Origin: Magicicada septendecula
Taxonomy: Eukaryota > Arthropoda > Insecta > Hemiptera > Cicadidae
DNA: 64,000 bases
Direction: 5' to 3'
Assembly: GCA_034769895.1 (NCBI GenBank)
Contig: CM068370.1
Location: 36,060,247-36,124,246 of the forward strand
In this document: positions 21,360 to 32,449 of the stretch, in pieces
How positions within the stretch are numbered: the stretch's first letter is position 1
Layout: the number at the start of each line of letters is the position of its first letter
Program-made: the position numbers and the translations under genes
Notes under the pieces: model-generated
What the model was told of the DNA's origin: nothing
Databases searched by the model: none
What the model saw: the letters and a program-made list of their open reading frames with translations, nothing else

Positions 21360-21417
21360 GTAAGTTTGTTGTAATTTTAATGGTTTAATTAATGAAGTTG
21401 TGTTAGTGGTTATAATC

Positions 21418-21698
21418 ACAAACAGAAAAAACACTGTTGCACACCACTAAAGAAAGATGATTCCGATTAGCGCTTTCGAGCTTCACAGCTTATCGTCAGA
21501 TCGGAAACAACAATATTGCAACTAGACAACTTACTTATACCCTCTTTATACTTTTTGTACTTCTTTATACCCCTGTAGGGTAAGTGAGGGTATAAAGAGT
21601 TGTCTAGTTGCATTATTGTCATTGCCGATCAGATAATTAGCTGTGAAGCGCTAATCGGAATAATTTTTCTATAGTGGTGTGCAACAGTGTTAATCTGT
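21418..21698. repeat. Palindromic hammerhead-containing repeat
   Basis: The left arm 21418-21550 and right arm 21565-21698 are inverted, diverged copies around a short centre (TATACTTTTTGTACTTC). Shared blocks include CACACCACTA, CCGATTAGCGCTT and AACTAGACAACT in opposite orientation. The outer half also appears at 30244-30370 and 58160-58350. The left arm's minus strand carries a hammerhead motif (21463-21504). Confidence 0.8.
21463..21504 (-). ncRNA. Type I hammerhead ribozyme candidate
   Basis: The minus strand reads stem I CCGAT, core CTGACGA (fits CUGANGA), a stem II hairpin AGCT-GTGA-AGCT, core GAAA, a minimal stem III loop GCGC, the cleavage dinucleotide TA, then ATCGG, which pairs perfectly with CCGAT. 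All conserved core positions are present. It matches the small-stem-III hammerheads known from Penelope-like elements. Activity is inferred. Confidence 0.75.
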
Positions 21699-21699
21699 T

Positions 21700-22100
21700 C
21701 GTTATTTTAATTGTTTTATTTTAAATAGCACTAGACATTACTCGATATTACAAAAAACTATTAAATAAATGTGTTGCCAATAACAAACGATTATAAACTA
21801 ATATTATTAAAACGTCATTTTAATTAGTAACTATTTATTTTAATATTAATTGTAGTTTTGTATTAAATTTGATTATCATAAAATAAATATTTTATTATTA
21901 TAAATGACGGGTGCTAAAATATTTATACATGGCGTGTGAGTGAAGACAATTTCCGGAAAAAAATAAGGTACATTTTTTTAAATCGATCTACATTTAGAAA
22001 ACTGCAACAGGGATTATATAAGCGGCCACACGCCCGGGCGTGTATGTATGCTGTAACTCTTATGTCAATGATTCTCGAAGTTACTATGTCACAATAATAA
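21700..22100. other. AT-rich intron-like sequence, no feature
   Basis: Very AT-rich with no ORF or repeat recognised. It presumably lies in the first intron of the gene starting at 21260. Confidence 0.4.
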
Positions 22101-22153
22101 TTGGTATCTTCATTAGTGTATTATATACGTATGTATAGCAAGTACATTACAGG

Positions 22154-22154
<1 letters not shown>

Positions 22155-22218
<64 letters not shown>
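22155..22218. repeat. (CA)n microsatellite
   Basis: About 32 uninterrupted CA units at the left edge of a large palindrome. A shorter (GT)n run lies at 22655-22675 at its right side. Confidence 0.95.
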
Positions 22219-22219
<1 letters not shown>

Positions 22220-22223
22220 GTTT

Positions 22224-22622
22224 CAAGTTGATATCGAGTTTCGGTCTAATAAAAACGCAGTTTTTATGCGACATTTCGAGATTTATTTTATCTTATATTC
22301 ATGCCTACAACATAAAATTTAAAGTAATATAATTGTAATGAGAGTTATAATTATAATATATAGGCCTAAGTTGTATGGTATTAACAGTGGCGTTGTTTTG
22401 TATATAATAAGTAATAGTACTTACATATATTGTTTGTTGAGTCACAGACAAAAAAAAAAAACGCCACTGCTAATACCATTCAACTTATATATTGTAATTA
22501 ACTCTCAATACAATTATATTACTTCATATTTTATGTTGTAGGCATGAATACGAGATAAAATAAATCTCGAAACATCGCATAAAACCTGTATTTTTATTAG
22601 ACCGAAACTCGTTGTCAATTGA
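22224..22622. repeat. Large palindrome, ~170-bp arms
   Basis: Arms 22224-22396 and 22460-22622 are inverted copies around a ~60-bp centre. Matching blocks include TTTCGGTCTAATAAAAA, TCTTATATTCATGCCTACA, AATATAATTGTA and CAGTGGCGTT. Both sides are bordered by CA/GT microsatellites. No canonical hammerhead core or transposase is visible. It is probably a foldback or palindromic non-autonomous element. Confidence 0.8.
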
Positions 22623-22979
22623 AACCATAACTAACACGGTCTATAAATAATATATGTGTGTGTGTGTGTGTGTGTGCAAACACTTTTTGCTACAGTTTAT
22701 GTTTAATATTTATAATTACTTTACCTCAAGATGTTTTTTCCCTTATGTGGAACCTGTTTCGGGAAACTTATTGTTCCCACCCTCACCCTTCTTATTTCTT
22801 AATTTTGAATCTTGTGGAGTACTTGTGTTTTGGTAGGTTGTTGTTATGGTTTCCTGTTGGTTTTTTGTTATTATTGTGTGTGATTGTGGTGTATACATAT
22901 TAGCTTTTTATGTATTTTCGATGTTGAGTGCTTGCAAAAATTGTGTCATGTTTTGTATTGATTTGTATTTGTTCAGTTA

Positions 22980-23225
22980 TTAGTTTGTTTTGTGTTTGTA
23001 TATTTCTAAATTTTCCCATATGTTCATTATGGTGCCTTTGTGTGGTATGTGTTTTATGAGTGTCATATTGGTTATGTATGGGAATTCATGTCCTGTGTTT
23101 ATTGTATGTGTGGCCAAATTATATTTACATATTTCTGTTTTTTCGTATGCGTTTTGATGTTCAAAATAACGTTTTTTCAGTTGTTTTTTGTTTGTCAAAT
23201 GTAACATTTGTTGCAATCTTACCAT
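22980..23225 (-). pseudogene. Penelope-like element, GIY-YIG endonuclease C-terminal relic
   Basis: The minus-strand frame encodes segments typical of the Penelope-like endonuclease end: KKRYFEHQNAYEKTEICKYN, then HTINTGHEFPYITN, then GTIMNIWENLEIYKHK. The H-INTGHEF and NxxExLEIYKH blocks match the family. The GIY-YIG N-terminal part is absent, so this is a truncated copy. The surrounding 22640-23690 is AT-rich with no other coding signal. Confidence 0.75.
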
Positions 23226-23694
23226 TCAGTTTTGTATATACAACAACCATTGATACTCTCAATTAAATATTATCAAATTATAATTACTTCTACAAGTACT
23301 TGATCTTAGATTTTATTGTTTTAATTGACCTGGCGTACGTTTTGCTGATTGCTTCAGATGAATTAACAAATAATTGAATTGATTCGATTTGAATATAAAA
23401 ACTAACGAATAACTGAATTTGTTTCGATTTAAATTATCGATTGTGTTAATTGTTTATTTACTTAATGAGCTGTTTTGACGGTTATATTGGAAATATTTTA
23501 TGTTTATTTCTTATTTGTTTTACTAAATTTGTAATCTAAATAGATCATCTTGTTTTATTTTTATTTGAGTTTGTTCTTCAATTAGTAAATTATTGTTATT
23601 GTGTTTGTAAATATTAAGATTGTCCCTAATATTCATTTTTTGATATTTATTTGATTAAATTTTAATATTGATAATTATTAAAAACAATTTTTTT

Positions 23695-23850
23695 CCGATG
23701 AAGAGTTTGTGAGGATCGGTCAAAAAATATAACACAAATTTTAACTTATTTGTGTCGACGTTTCGACAATGTTTATTGTCATCATCAGGCCCTGTGTATG
23801 AATCGGTACAAAAGAAATGTCAATCACAGCAGAACAATTATTTGAGTGGG
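23695..23850. repeat. Dispersed hammerhead-like repeat, family A copy 1
   Basis: GAGGATCGGTCAAAAAATAT, AACACAAATTTTAA and TTGTGTCGACGTTTCGACAA are followed by ATTGTCATCATCAGG. The minus strand shows CTGATGA, a GACAAT/ATTGTC stem and GAAACGTC. Copies occur at 50560-50690 and, as a palindrome, at 55395-55600. Stem I is at best three pairs. Confidence 0.65.
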
Positions 23851-24039
23851 GTGTTTGTGTATGTGAGTGTGTGGGCGCACGTGCGCGCGTGCGTATGTGT
23901 GTATATTTGTATATGTGAAGGAGTTGAGATAATTTGTTTTACATCATCAAATGTTTTCTTTAAAGACAACGATAATGTTTTATTATAAGTCAACGAGAAA
24001 ATTATAATATCACAGAAATTAATTTATACAATTTTACAT

Positions 24040-24250
24040 GGATAAATTAATGGATACTCGGTATCCGACCGAACGTTGCACGGTGCGCACCGAGTCGAAC
24101 ACGTGTGTTTAAATAATGTACTTTTATGAATTTTAATATTTGACGATCTCTTCCCGAGTGATACGCCTGATGATGGGACATAGTTCCCGAAACGCGTAAC
24201 AACAAAAACAACGCAACGAAGTCACAGGACGGATTTGAAATAAGGTAAAT
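24040..24250 (+). mobile_element. Penelope-like 3' end with hammerhead-like core
   Basis: 24167-24198 reads CTGATGA, a GGGA/TCCC stem and GAAACGCGTA. It is followed by an A-rich linker and the tail GTCACAGGACGGATTTGAAA. The same tail follows the motifs at 37.3, 53.35 and 57.87 kb. This is interpreted as the 3' terminus of a Penelope-like insertion. Confidence 0.6.
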
Positions 24251-24591
24251 TATTTTCACTTGTATATGCAAATAATATATTGATACTTACAAAAGTACAA
24301 CAACTCTATGAGTTTATAATAAACAACAATTGCGATTTAAAATACTTGTGACAGAAAATGAATATGACTTTCAACAATTAGGCCTATTGCAGCAGGTTTG
24401 CAAGTAACCTTTATACCGCAATTAGGAATATGTACTTGTGTACAGCGCCTTGAAGTAATTACTGAACGTAAATCATTACATTAAACAAAAATACATGATG
24501 TTTGTGTGTGCGCGTGCGTGCGTGTGTTCTATGTAATATGTTGTAACATGTCTACGTTACTATGTTTATGTGTTTTATATGCAAGTACTAC

Positions 24592-24592
<1 letters not shown>

Positions 24593-24658
<66 letters not shown>
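24593..24658. repeat. (GT)n microsatellite
   Basis: About 32 GT units. Related shorter tracts are (CA)n at 25238-25273 and (GT)n at 25809-25831. Confidence 0.95.
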
Positions 24659-24659
<1 letters not shown>

Positions 24660-25236
24660 ATACTTAATTTTAAAAGTTGTACAAACTGTTTTCTTGTCGT
24701 ATTAAGTAATTCGTGACTGATTGCGTTATAATATAAGTTGTGTCCCACTATGTTGGAACGTTTTCGGATGTTATTCGCAAATAAATCCAAAGTAACCTAT
24801 ACCCGTCATAACTAAAAGTAAGTAAGAAACAACTTGTAACATGTTACTTCTTGACATAATAACTTCTTAATGTTTGTTACAGAGCAAATTTTAAGAAATT
24901 TGCACTAGACGGCACTGAACCAACTAATGCATAATTATATATATACATATGATTTTTATATAGTATTGAAAATTATGTAATTTGAATTTAACTTGACCAT
25001 GATCATGTTCATTCTTTACTCGTGAAATTAACTGTAAAAATAGACACAATGCTTTAGACATTAGGAAAATTAAAAAGAACACCACAAACACTGAAACGGA
25101 TTCATTATAATTAATTATGTAATATTCAATAAGTACATTACACTGTGATGTGCACATTACTACTACATGGAGGCCTGTCACAAATTCAAAGCCTTTATCA
25201 CTGGTCTACTTAAAAATATATAAAGTACTGTAATTA

Positions 25237-25275
<39 letters not shown>

Positions 25276-26125
25276 AGCTTCGTTTTAAGTGATTTTTTTT
25301 AATGGAAAATGCATAAACATTTAATATTAAATTGCTTTACAAGTAAATAAGTTGGTTAAGAAAGAAAAAGGAAATCGTATGCTAGTAACAAAATATCGGG
25401 CTTGGGCCGATGTACACTCGCAGCAAAAAATAAGCGCCCAATTCACACACCTTACAAGACAATGCTGAAAGCCAATATACGGAAATGCAAACGCGCCTTC
25501 GTGATTTGCTGATTTCTTTCCTTTTTTCTCACTTTTCGGCATCACTAGTGCCGCCTAGTTTATTCCTTAAAATATGTTCTGATATGTTAATAATACTTAT
25601 AATAACAACAAAACACACACATACACACACACACACAAACATATGTATATACAGGTTTTAGTTAAATGATCCCAGTAATATAATATCCAATTAAATCCTA
25701 ATGGACATACAGTGCAGTATCACATACACTCTTCTTTCGTGAAAATCAAATGAAAGTAACTCAAGGAACACACAAATGTGTGTATTACATATAAAAAATA
25801 GGGTATACGTGTGTGTGTGTGTGTGTGTGTGCGCACGCACGAACGCGTGCGTGGTGTTGTATTCTCTCCAGTGGCTAGCGCAATGGCGGTTTTATAGATA
25901 GTTTCGGCGTACAGGGGTGCTCACAGCATGGTGCAAGTCATACTAGTGGATTTTTTTTTATTTTTTGAGGGGGGAAATTTTTCAAGGCGATATTTGTAAT
26001 TTTTCAATGTAATTACAAAATCAAGTTAGATTATCTTGATTAGATCTAATGTACTACTAATTATGTGAGGCCAGGTTTGACTAGGCATTTACATTTCTCA
26101 TAACTTAGTTATTGATTAGGGATAT
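24660..26125. other. No gene; AT-rich DNA with short CA/GT tracts
   Basis: No coding signal or recognised element except the microsatellites. Sequence at 25850-25960 is less AT-rich but shows no ORF. Confidence 0.5.
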
Positions 26126-26165
26126 AATATCTTCAAGTGACTACACTGCAAGTAGGTTTATTTTC

Positions 26166-26209
26166 ACCTGACGCGCGTTTCACAGAAATTATTCTGTATC
26201 TTCAGAGGT
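26166..26209 (-). ncRNA. Type I hammerhead ribozyme candidate (left arm)
   Basis: The minus strand reads stem I ACCT, CTGAAGA, an ACAGAA/TTTCTGT stem II, GAAA, C-GCGC-G stem III, UC, then AGGT pairing with ACCT. All core bases are present. Confidence 0.75.
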
Positions 26210-26280
26210 CTGTTCGAATTGTAATTGAATATTTCGCTTATTACATATTGTAAGCGTAATATTCAATTACAATTCAAACA

Positions 26281-26326
26281 AACCTCTGAAGATACAGAAT
26301 AATTTCTGTGAAACGCGCGTCAGGTT
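26281..26326 (+). ncRNA. Type I hammerhead ribozyme candidate (right arm)
   Basis: AACCT is followed by CTGAAGA, stem II (ACAGAA opposite TTTCTGT), GAAA, C-GCGC-G, UC and AGGTT. The outer five bases on each side are exactly complementary. The GAAACGCGCGTC end is identical in form to hammerheads described in schistosome repeats and Penelope-like elements (recalled, not searched). Confidence 0.8.
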
Positions 26327-26369
26327 AAAATAAACCTACTTGCAGTGCAGTCATTTGAAGATATTACAT

Positions 26370-27460
26370 AGGAGACCTGCAGTAAACTCAACGAGTTACT
26401 TACAGAGGAATAATGATTAGGCATACTAGAAAACCTTTTGGCATTGATAAAAGAATAACATTAGCTTTTTCATTCCAATAATTTCTTAAATGGCTTCAGT
26501 TTTTCAAAAAATTTTGAATAAAGCCCCAAGTTCCACCGTTAACTGGGCGTTATTCCATACCCCCATAATGTGATCCCTCCTTACACACAAAATCAAATTT
26601 TGGAGGGGGATTTCGGAATACTTGGGGGGATTGCACCTCTTTTGGGCACCTTTGTCGGCATATGACAATCGGTTGTCATATCATAAGATTTGCTTATGTT
26701 TTATATTTATATAGTTCTGATAATTCCCAGCAGGCCCGTACAACAATTTCTTGACTTTGGTAACTTTTCGACTTTAGTTTGATAACATGCGATTAAAAAA
26801 AGGCCTATATGATCAGTGATTGAAGGTAGAGAATCGATAAGTAACAGAGAATCGATGTGTTGTGAATAAGGTCGAGAAATTTTACGTAATTTATATATTG
26901 TGGCCTGATTCGCATTAATCTATATGAGTAAATCTCTTTTACATAGGCCTACCTTGCAAGTAAAGATTCAATTACACCAAGTTAAAATGGAAAAGCGTGG
27001 TGTTGTGCTAAGATGCGCACAATACCATTCTCTGATCGCTTTCCTTCCTACTCACACTCCCTCGAATTATTTCTTGTGGTGTTTCGTGTTTGTACATTTT
27101 GTCAGTTTCCTCTATTTTTATAACATCTTTGTTCCCATTATTAAAGTTTACAATGATCATTACATTCACAGCACTAGGAATTGCCTGCTCACCACATACT
27201 GTGAGCAGTGACAAGTTAAGGTCCGTTAATGTCATTGCTATATATTTAATTCAACGAAAGACAATATTTCATAAATCCAATTAGCTCTTATCACCAACAA
27301 TTGTGTCATATATTTATTGTGCATGCACTAAAACCTTATAGACTATAGTAAATTTTTACATATACTACAAAATTAAAGATCCTTAAAATTTCAAAATTAA
27401 CCACAACTGAAATAATCCTTTTTAACCTTAAATCACATCAATGATTACAACTAACATATA
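26370..27460. other. No recognisable gene
   Basis: Contains a TE-like GC patch at 26530-26650 (runs of GGGGG). Otherwise AT-rich, and short ORFs here show no family resemblance. Confidence 0.4.
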
Positions 27461-27464
27461 GTAA

Positions 27465-28210
27465 CTAGCTGTTACCCGCGGCTTCGCACGCGAATATTTG
27501 ACTTTTAATAAGTATTTTAATATAATTTTGATTGTCTATGTATATATGTCGTTCTGTCAGCTCGTATAACAATTTTGTACTCATTAATCAAATTCTCTCC
27601 AAATTTTCAACACTTATTATGTTGTTGCAACAGCCTTTGGAGATTTAAAAGTACCCGTTTATAAAGCCTTTGAAGATAGGCTATTTGTAAAGTGCCTGTT
27701 AAATCAAAAACCGTTGTCACCTAACCTCACAAATGAAAACAACAAGTACTTTCGCTTTGCATTAAGTAATAGGACAATTTACAGTTAGTAGCCCACACGT
27801 CTTCTTGTCTACATCGTAATATATCGATACAATCGCATATTATATAAAACATCGAAAATGTACTGTAGGAATGGGAAAATGTACAGTTCCGATGCCGCTA
27901 AATAGCTTTTGTTTATTTACTTGTTACTATGGTAATTAATTCTGGTCTCCTATACCGATGACTGACACATACCTACCGCGTTATATTATAGATAACGATT
28001 GTTATTAATGTAACAATTAAATATTTAATGTGGTTTTTAAATCCTACCAGTTCCTGTATATTTTGTAGTAATGTTTGTCTTCACTAAGCACCATCTAGTT
28101 TAATATATGTTACTGCATGTGTATAAGAATCTGTACAAATTCATTTTTATAAATTTTGTGGTCGCTAATTACCGTGCGACCTTACAAATAAATAAATTTA
28201 AAAAATTATT
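27465..28210. repeat. Probable dispersed repeat with TAGCTGTTACCCGCGGCTTCGC signature
   Basis: 27468 onward carries a motif (CTGTTACCCGCGGCTTCGC) that I recall as recurrent in arthropod interspersed repeats. The downstream AT-rich sequence to about 28210 ends in TAAATAAATTTAAAAA, resembling a retroposon tail. No ORF remains and the boundaries are guesses. Confidence 0.35.
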
Positions 28211-28634
28211 ATTAATAATATAAAATAATTTACCTAATGTTATCAGTTATAGCAATATTCAACATAAAATCAACACTTTCACATTCAACTAAATCTTGTA
28301 TAATATTTGCAAATAAATGAGATTATTATAATAATTGTTAACCATTTTTAGCAATAAAAAAATGATGAATACTTTTACATCACAACTATATGTAGCTATA
28401 CTCATACAAATGGCATGCCTCACTTCTGTGGTCCAAACAGTTAAGTTAAAGCGCCTGTGTTGTTTCTAAGTGTTTATTTTATGCGGTTATTAAAAGTGTC
28501 ACTGTTATTCCGCTGAACTAACAGATGATCAAGATTGTTATTTGAATTATTTGTAACATTAAACATATATATAGAAACTAATCAAGTTTAAAAATTTGAA
28601 GTTCAATCAGTTGTATTATTGTGTATGACTAATA

Positions 28635-28866
28635 CAAGGATTGTTCAATAGACACACGTATAGAGCTGTAAAGCATTTTTTATTCAACGATTTTAAAAGA
28701 AGTCTCCAATAACATTAAGACATGAGTTCCGCTGTTGCGCTAACCTGTAGATTCCCTGCTAGTAAAATTCTTACGGCTGTTTGTGGAACCATTCGGTTAC
28801 AGCAAACTCTACCTCAGCGTCCGATTTGACCCACCGTCCTTTTAGTGATTCCTTAAAAAAATTTAA
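28635..28866 (-). pseudogene. Mariner transposase C-terminal relic
   Basis: The minus strand encodes mariner blocks (LKESLKGRWVKSDAEVEFAV, then TEWFHKQP, stop, EFY, then QGIYRLAQQ). It is followed by an inverted-repeat end, CAAGGATTGTTCAATAGA, next to TA at 28633-28634. It is a truncated relative of the copy at 36502-37439. Confidence 0.8.
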
Positions 28867-29035
28867 GATAAGATTTTTGCCTACCCATTCATTAACTACT
28901 AGCTTCGCCAGTAAGCAAATTGATGTCCATTTTTTCGGCTTGCACGCGTTATGCTGGTGTGGGTTTCGGCACTTTCCATTTAAAAAGCGTGCAAACGTAA
29001 AAAAATAAACATGAGTGAGGCCAGAAATAACGTGA

Positions 29036-29079
<44 letters not shown>

Positions 29080-29253
29080 TGTCTTACCTGCCTTTTTATT
29101 GCCGTATTAAATGAAAAATATTATATTACATTAAAATGAAAAAATTTTAATTTTATTGCCTGGCAACAAAATTATTTTATTTTTAACAATTACCATTGTT
29201 TCAAAAAGTTTAAATAAATTTTCAAGTACTTTACTCTTGTTAAAACGTAAAAG

Positions 29254-30035
29254 GTTGCAGGTAAACTACCCCTTCCCCTTAACCGATCTTCACCAAAATC
29301 GGAAGTCCTTGAGACCTCTACAATTCAGGGACGTATGCAAAACATTATTTGATTCTGTTTGAATTTGCGGCTGTTATCGTTTGCCATAGAAAATACGCTT
29401 GATAAAAAACGTTGCAGGTAAACTACCCCTTTCCCTCAACCGATCTTCACCAAAACAATAGGTCTTGAGTACTCTACAAATCAGGGCTGTATGCAGAAAA
29501 TTATTTGATTCTGTTTGAATTTGCGGCTGTTATCGTTTGCCATAGAAAATACCCTTGTTAAAAAAACGTTGTAGGTAAACTACCCCTTTCCTGTAACCGA
29601 TCTTCACCAAAAACAATAGCTCTTGAGAACTCTACAATTTAGGGCTGTATGCAAATAATCTTTTGATTCTGTTTGAATTTGCGGCTGTTATCGTTTGCCA
29701 TATGAAATACCCTTGTTAAAACATAAAACGTTACAGGTAAACTACCCCTTTCCCTTAACCGATCTTCACCAAAAACAATAGGTCTTGAGAACTCTACAAT
29801 TCAGAGCTGTATGCGAAACATTATTTGGTTCTGTTTGAATTTGCGGCTGTTATCGTTTGCCAAAAAAAAAAATTTCCCTTGATAAAAAAAAAAACCGTTG
29901 CAGGTAAACTACCCCTTTCCCTCAACCGATCTTCACCAAAAACAATAGGTCGTGAGTACTCTACAAATCAGGGCTGTATGCAAAAAATTATTTGATTCTG
30001 TTTGAATTTGCGGCAGTTATCGTTTGCCATAGAAA
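29254..30035. repeat. Five tandem ~160-bp units
   Basis: Units start near 29254, 29411, 29568, 29730 and 29897 (periods 157, 157, 162 and 167). Each contains GGTAAACTACCCCTTTCCC, AACCGATCTTCACCAAAA, ACTCTACAA, GGGCTGTATGC and GAATTTGCGGCTGTTATCG. The array runs into an ACACAGAC tract and a tail (CATACTTCCATTCCTTAAGG near 30180), so it is probably the internal satellite of a larger transposable element. Confidence 0.9.
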
Positions 30036-30243
30036 AAAAATCTACAGACACACAGACACACACACACACACAGACAGACACACACACACAGACACTTTAC
30101 GGAAAACGACTTTTTTTCATGTTTTGAGTGTAGTAGAATCAGAATCTGCAATAATCTCGAACACGACTTTTTTTGCCATCACCATACTTCCATTCCTTAA
30201 GGAATATGGAAGTAAAAACAAACACAAATCAAATTTCTTCTCA

Positions 30244-30370
30244 GAAGTTTAATTAAGAAAGTTGTGTCAGTGGTTATAATCACAAACAGAATTATCACTG
30301 TTACACACCACTATAGAAAAATTATTCCGATTAGCGCTTTCAAGCTTTCAAGATCGGAAATAACAACAAC
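30244..30370. repeat. Half copy of the palindromic hammerhead family
   Basis: GTTGTGTCAGTGGTTATAAT, CACACCACTATAGAAAAATT and CCGATTAGCGCTTTCAAGC match one arm of the repeats at 21418-21698 and 58160-58350. The CUGANGA part is deleted here (CTTTCAAGATCGG). Confidence 0.75.
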
Positions 30371-30527
30371 AAAATAAAACTAACTCTTCACACTACCACC
30401 CGCCCCACTGACAACACACACCTCCGCAAACAAGCTATAATTCAAATGTCCCTTCCCAACCTCCGAGCCCTGTCATCCCCGTCTGAACAGTTACATATTT
30501 TTCTAGCACATTCCGTGTGTAAGTGTG

Positions 30528-30661
<134 letters not shown>

Positions 30662-31199
30662 ACATTATTTTCAAAACCTAACGTCGTAAAGCCTTTCTCA
30701 TTCACCCTTTTGGGCGCGGTCACTCACCCTTATTTCAAAAACATCCATATATGCAATTTATGGATCTATCCATCTTAATGTTATCTACCCGTCCTCTACC
30801 TTTTACTTCTTAATTATATTATAAAAAATTTCTTCATTATCAAATTTAAATCTCGTGTGGTTAAAATTATTATTCTCAATACTGTCGGCTACATTCTCCT
30901 CAGGCATTTGTTTCCTATGCTCCTATGATTAGTTTTAGTCCACGCTTCTAGTTTAGGCTTAGTTTTTCTGCGTTCTATGCTCCTGTATATATTACTCATG
31001 ACTCTTCCTCACAGTTTCTAACACCAGATGTTGATTAAAGCGATGGGTTTAGTAAAGTGTAGCCATTTCCTGTAGTGTACATAAAATTAATCCTACATTT
31101 ACCTATTTGCACAATTCGGTAACGAATGTTGAAAACGTGGTAAGTAATAAGGACAATGGTAAATAAGACACCGTAATTCCTAGTAGTGTGGGACTCTAT

Positions 31200-31860
31200 C
31201 TCACTAAAAACACCTCCCATAATGCGACAACTGAGCAAGCTCATCCAGCAGCTTCTCCTTCATCTTTCCTTCACGGGTGATGGGGTGAAGCTCAGTGGCT
31301 AATCCCAAGATTATTCTATATTTCTCTCACGTCGAGTTTTATGGTTCTATACATATTAATTGCTTTCTACTGCGATACCAGATCATGTGGCTTCTGTCTT
31401 TTGAGTCGCCTCAGGACGTGTGGAGCTTCTTCCACCACGTGTCGCATTATTGGGTTATCGTGGATATGAATCCTCTGATCATGTTTGTCATGTTTGATCA
31501 TATTTTGTTATTATTTCGCCGACATATTCTACACTGAGGTCTCTATGTAGGTTGTCGTTCTTTATATACTAAGGGGCATTCACTATACTTCTGAGTACTT
31601 AGTTCTGAAAGGTTTGTATCTTTTCTAAGTTTGTTTTCTTTGTACAGCTCCGCAGCCGTAAGTCCACACAGGCTTCAGAACTTGTTTGTAAACAGCAGTT
31701 TGTTTTCAACTGTTAGTTGCGATTTCTCCCGAACAGCCAGAATATTTTTCTGTATTTTATGTTGAGCTCTTCCTTCTTCTTTTACATACTCTTTCCATTT
31801 AAGCTTTGTATCCAGCGTCATACCTAGGTAAATGTATTATATGATACTTTGTTTGAACCG
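31200..31860 (-). pseudogene. Jockey-like LINE RT C-terminal relic
   Basis: Broken minus-strand reading gives blocks such as YLGMTLDTKLKWKEYV, NKLLFTNKF, SLCGLTAAELYK and, near 31200-31290, ELHPITREGKMKEKLLDELA. The order fits the end of a Jockey-type RT ORF2. It is riddled with stops and shifts. Confidence 0.5.
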
Positions 31861-32449
31861 ATTAAGTGACCTCCCAACTCGTGTACAAAAATCAGCACCA
31901 AAACGGGTCCGATTGTTGATTTTATTTTGACAGTTTTAAGGCACGTTTCAGTACTGAATTGAGTGTGGAAAAATCTTTCCTTAAAATAAATTTTTATCAT
32001 TTTTGTATACTTTTCTGCATCCCGATTTCTTTAATAGATAATTTCCTCGTAACCTCGTAACAAAAGGTTTATGAATAACTTTTAATATTCCAAGTGTTGT
32101 ACTGATTAAATCACTGTTCTCTGGATATTTTTGTAGGCCAGATATTTTGTAATTCCTATAAATTTGTAGTATTTTCTGTTTGCATTGTATTTCATGGTTT
32201 TCAATTTTACTGAAATCAAAACTCATTCATCAAACATGAAAGAATGACACCCAGAACGCGACAATAAACTCTTACAATTATCCGGTTATCCGGACGTATC
32301 TTTATCCTAATCCAACCTTGTACAGGTGAATACGGATAATACAAGGTAAGCTCAAGGTTTCCATAATTGTTGTAACACACACACACATCCTCCTTCTTCT
32401 GATAGTTCCTATCCGTTTCGGATGTTGGATATCATAAAGACTATTTTTT

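Larger units (their letters stand above)
26126..26366. repeat. Near-perfect palindrome with a hammerhead in each arm
   Basis: The ~110-bp arms (26126-26242 and 26249-26366) are inverted copies around a 6-bp centre. Outer blocks are ATATCTTCAA and TTGAAGATAT; inner blocks are AATATTCAATTACAATTC. Each arm encodes a hammerhead, on opposite strands, so either strand's transcript carries one in full. Confidence 0.9.
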
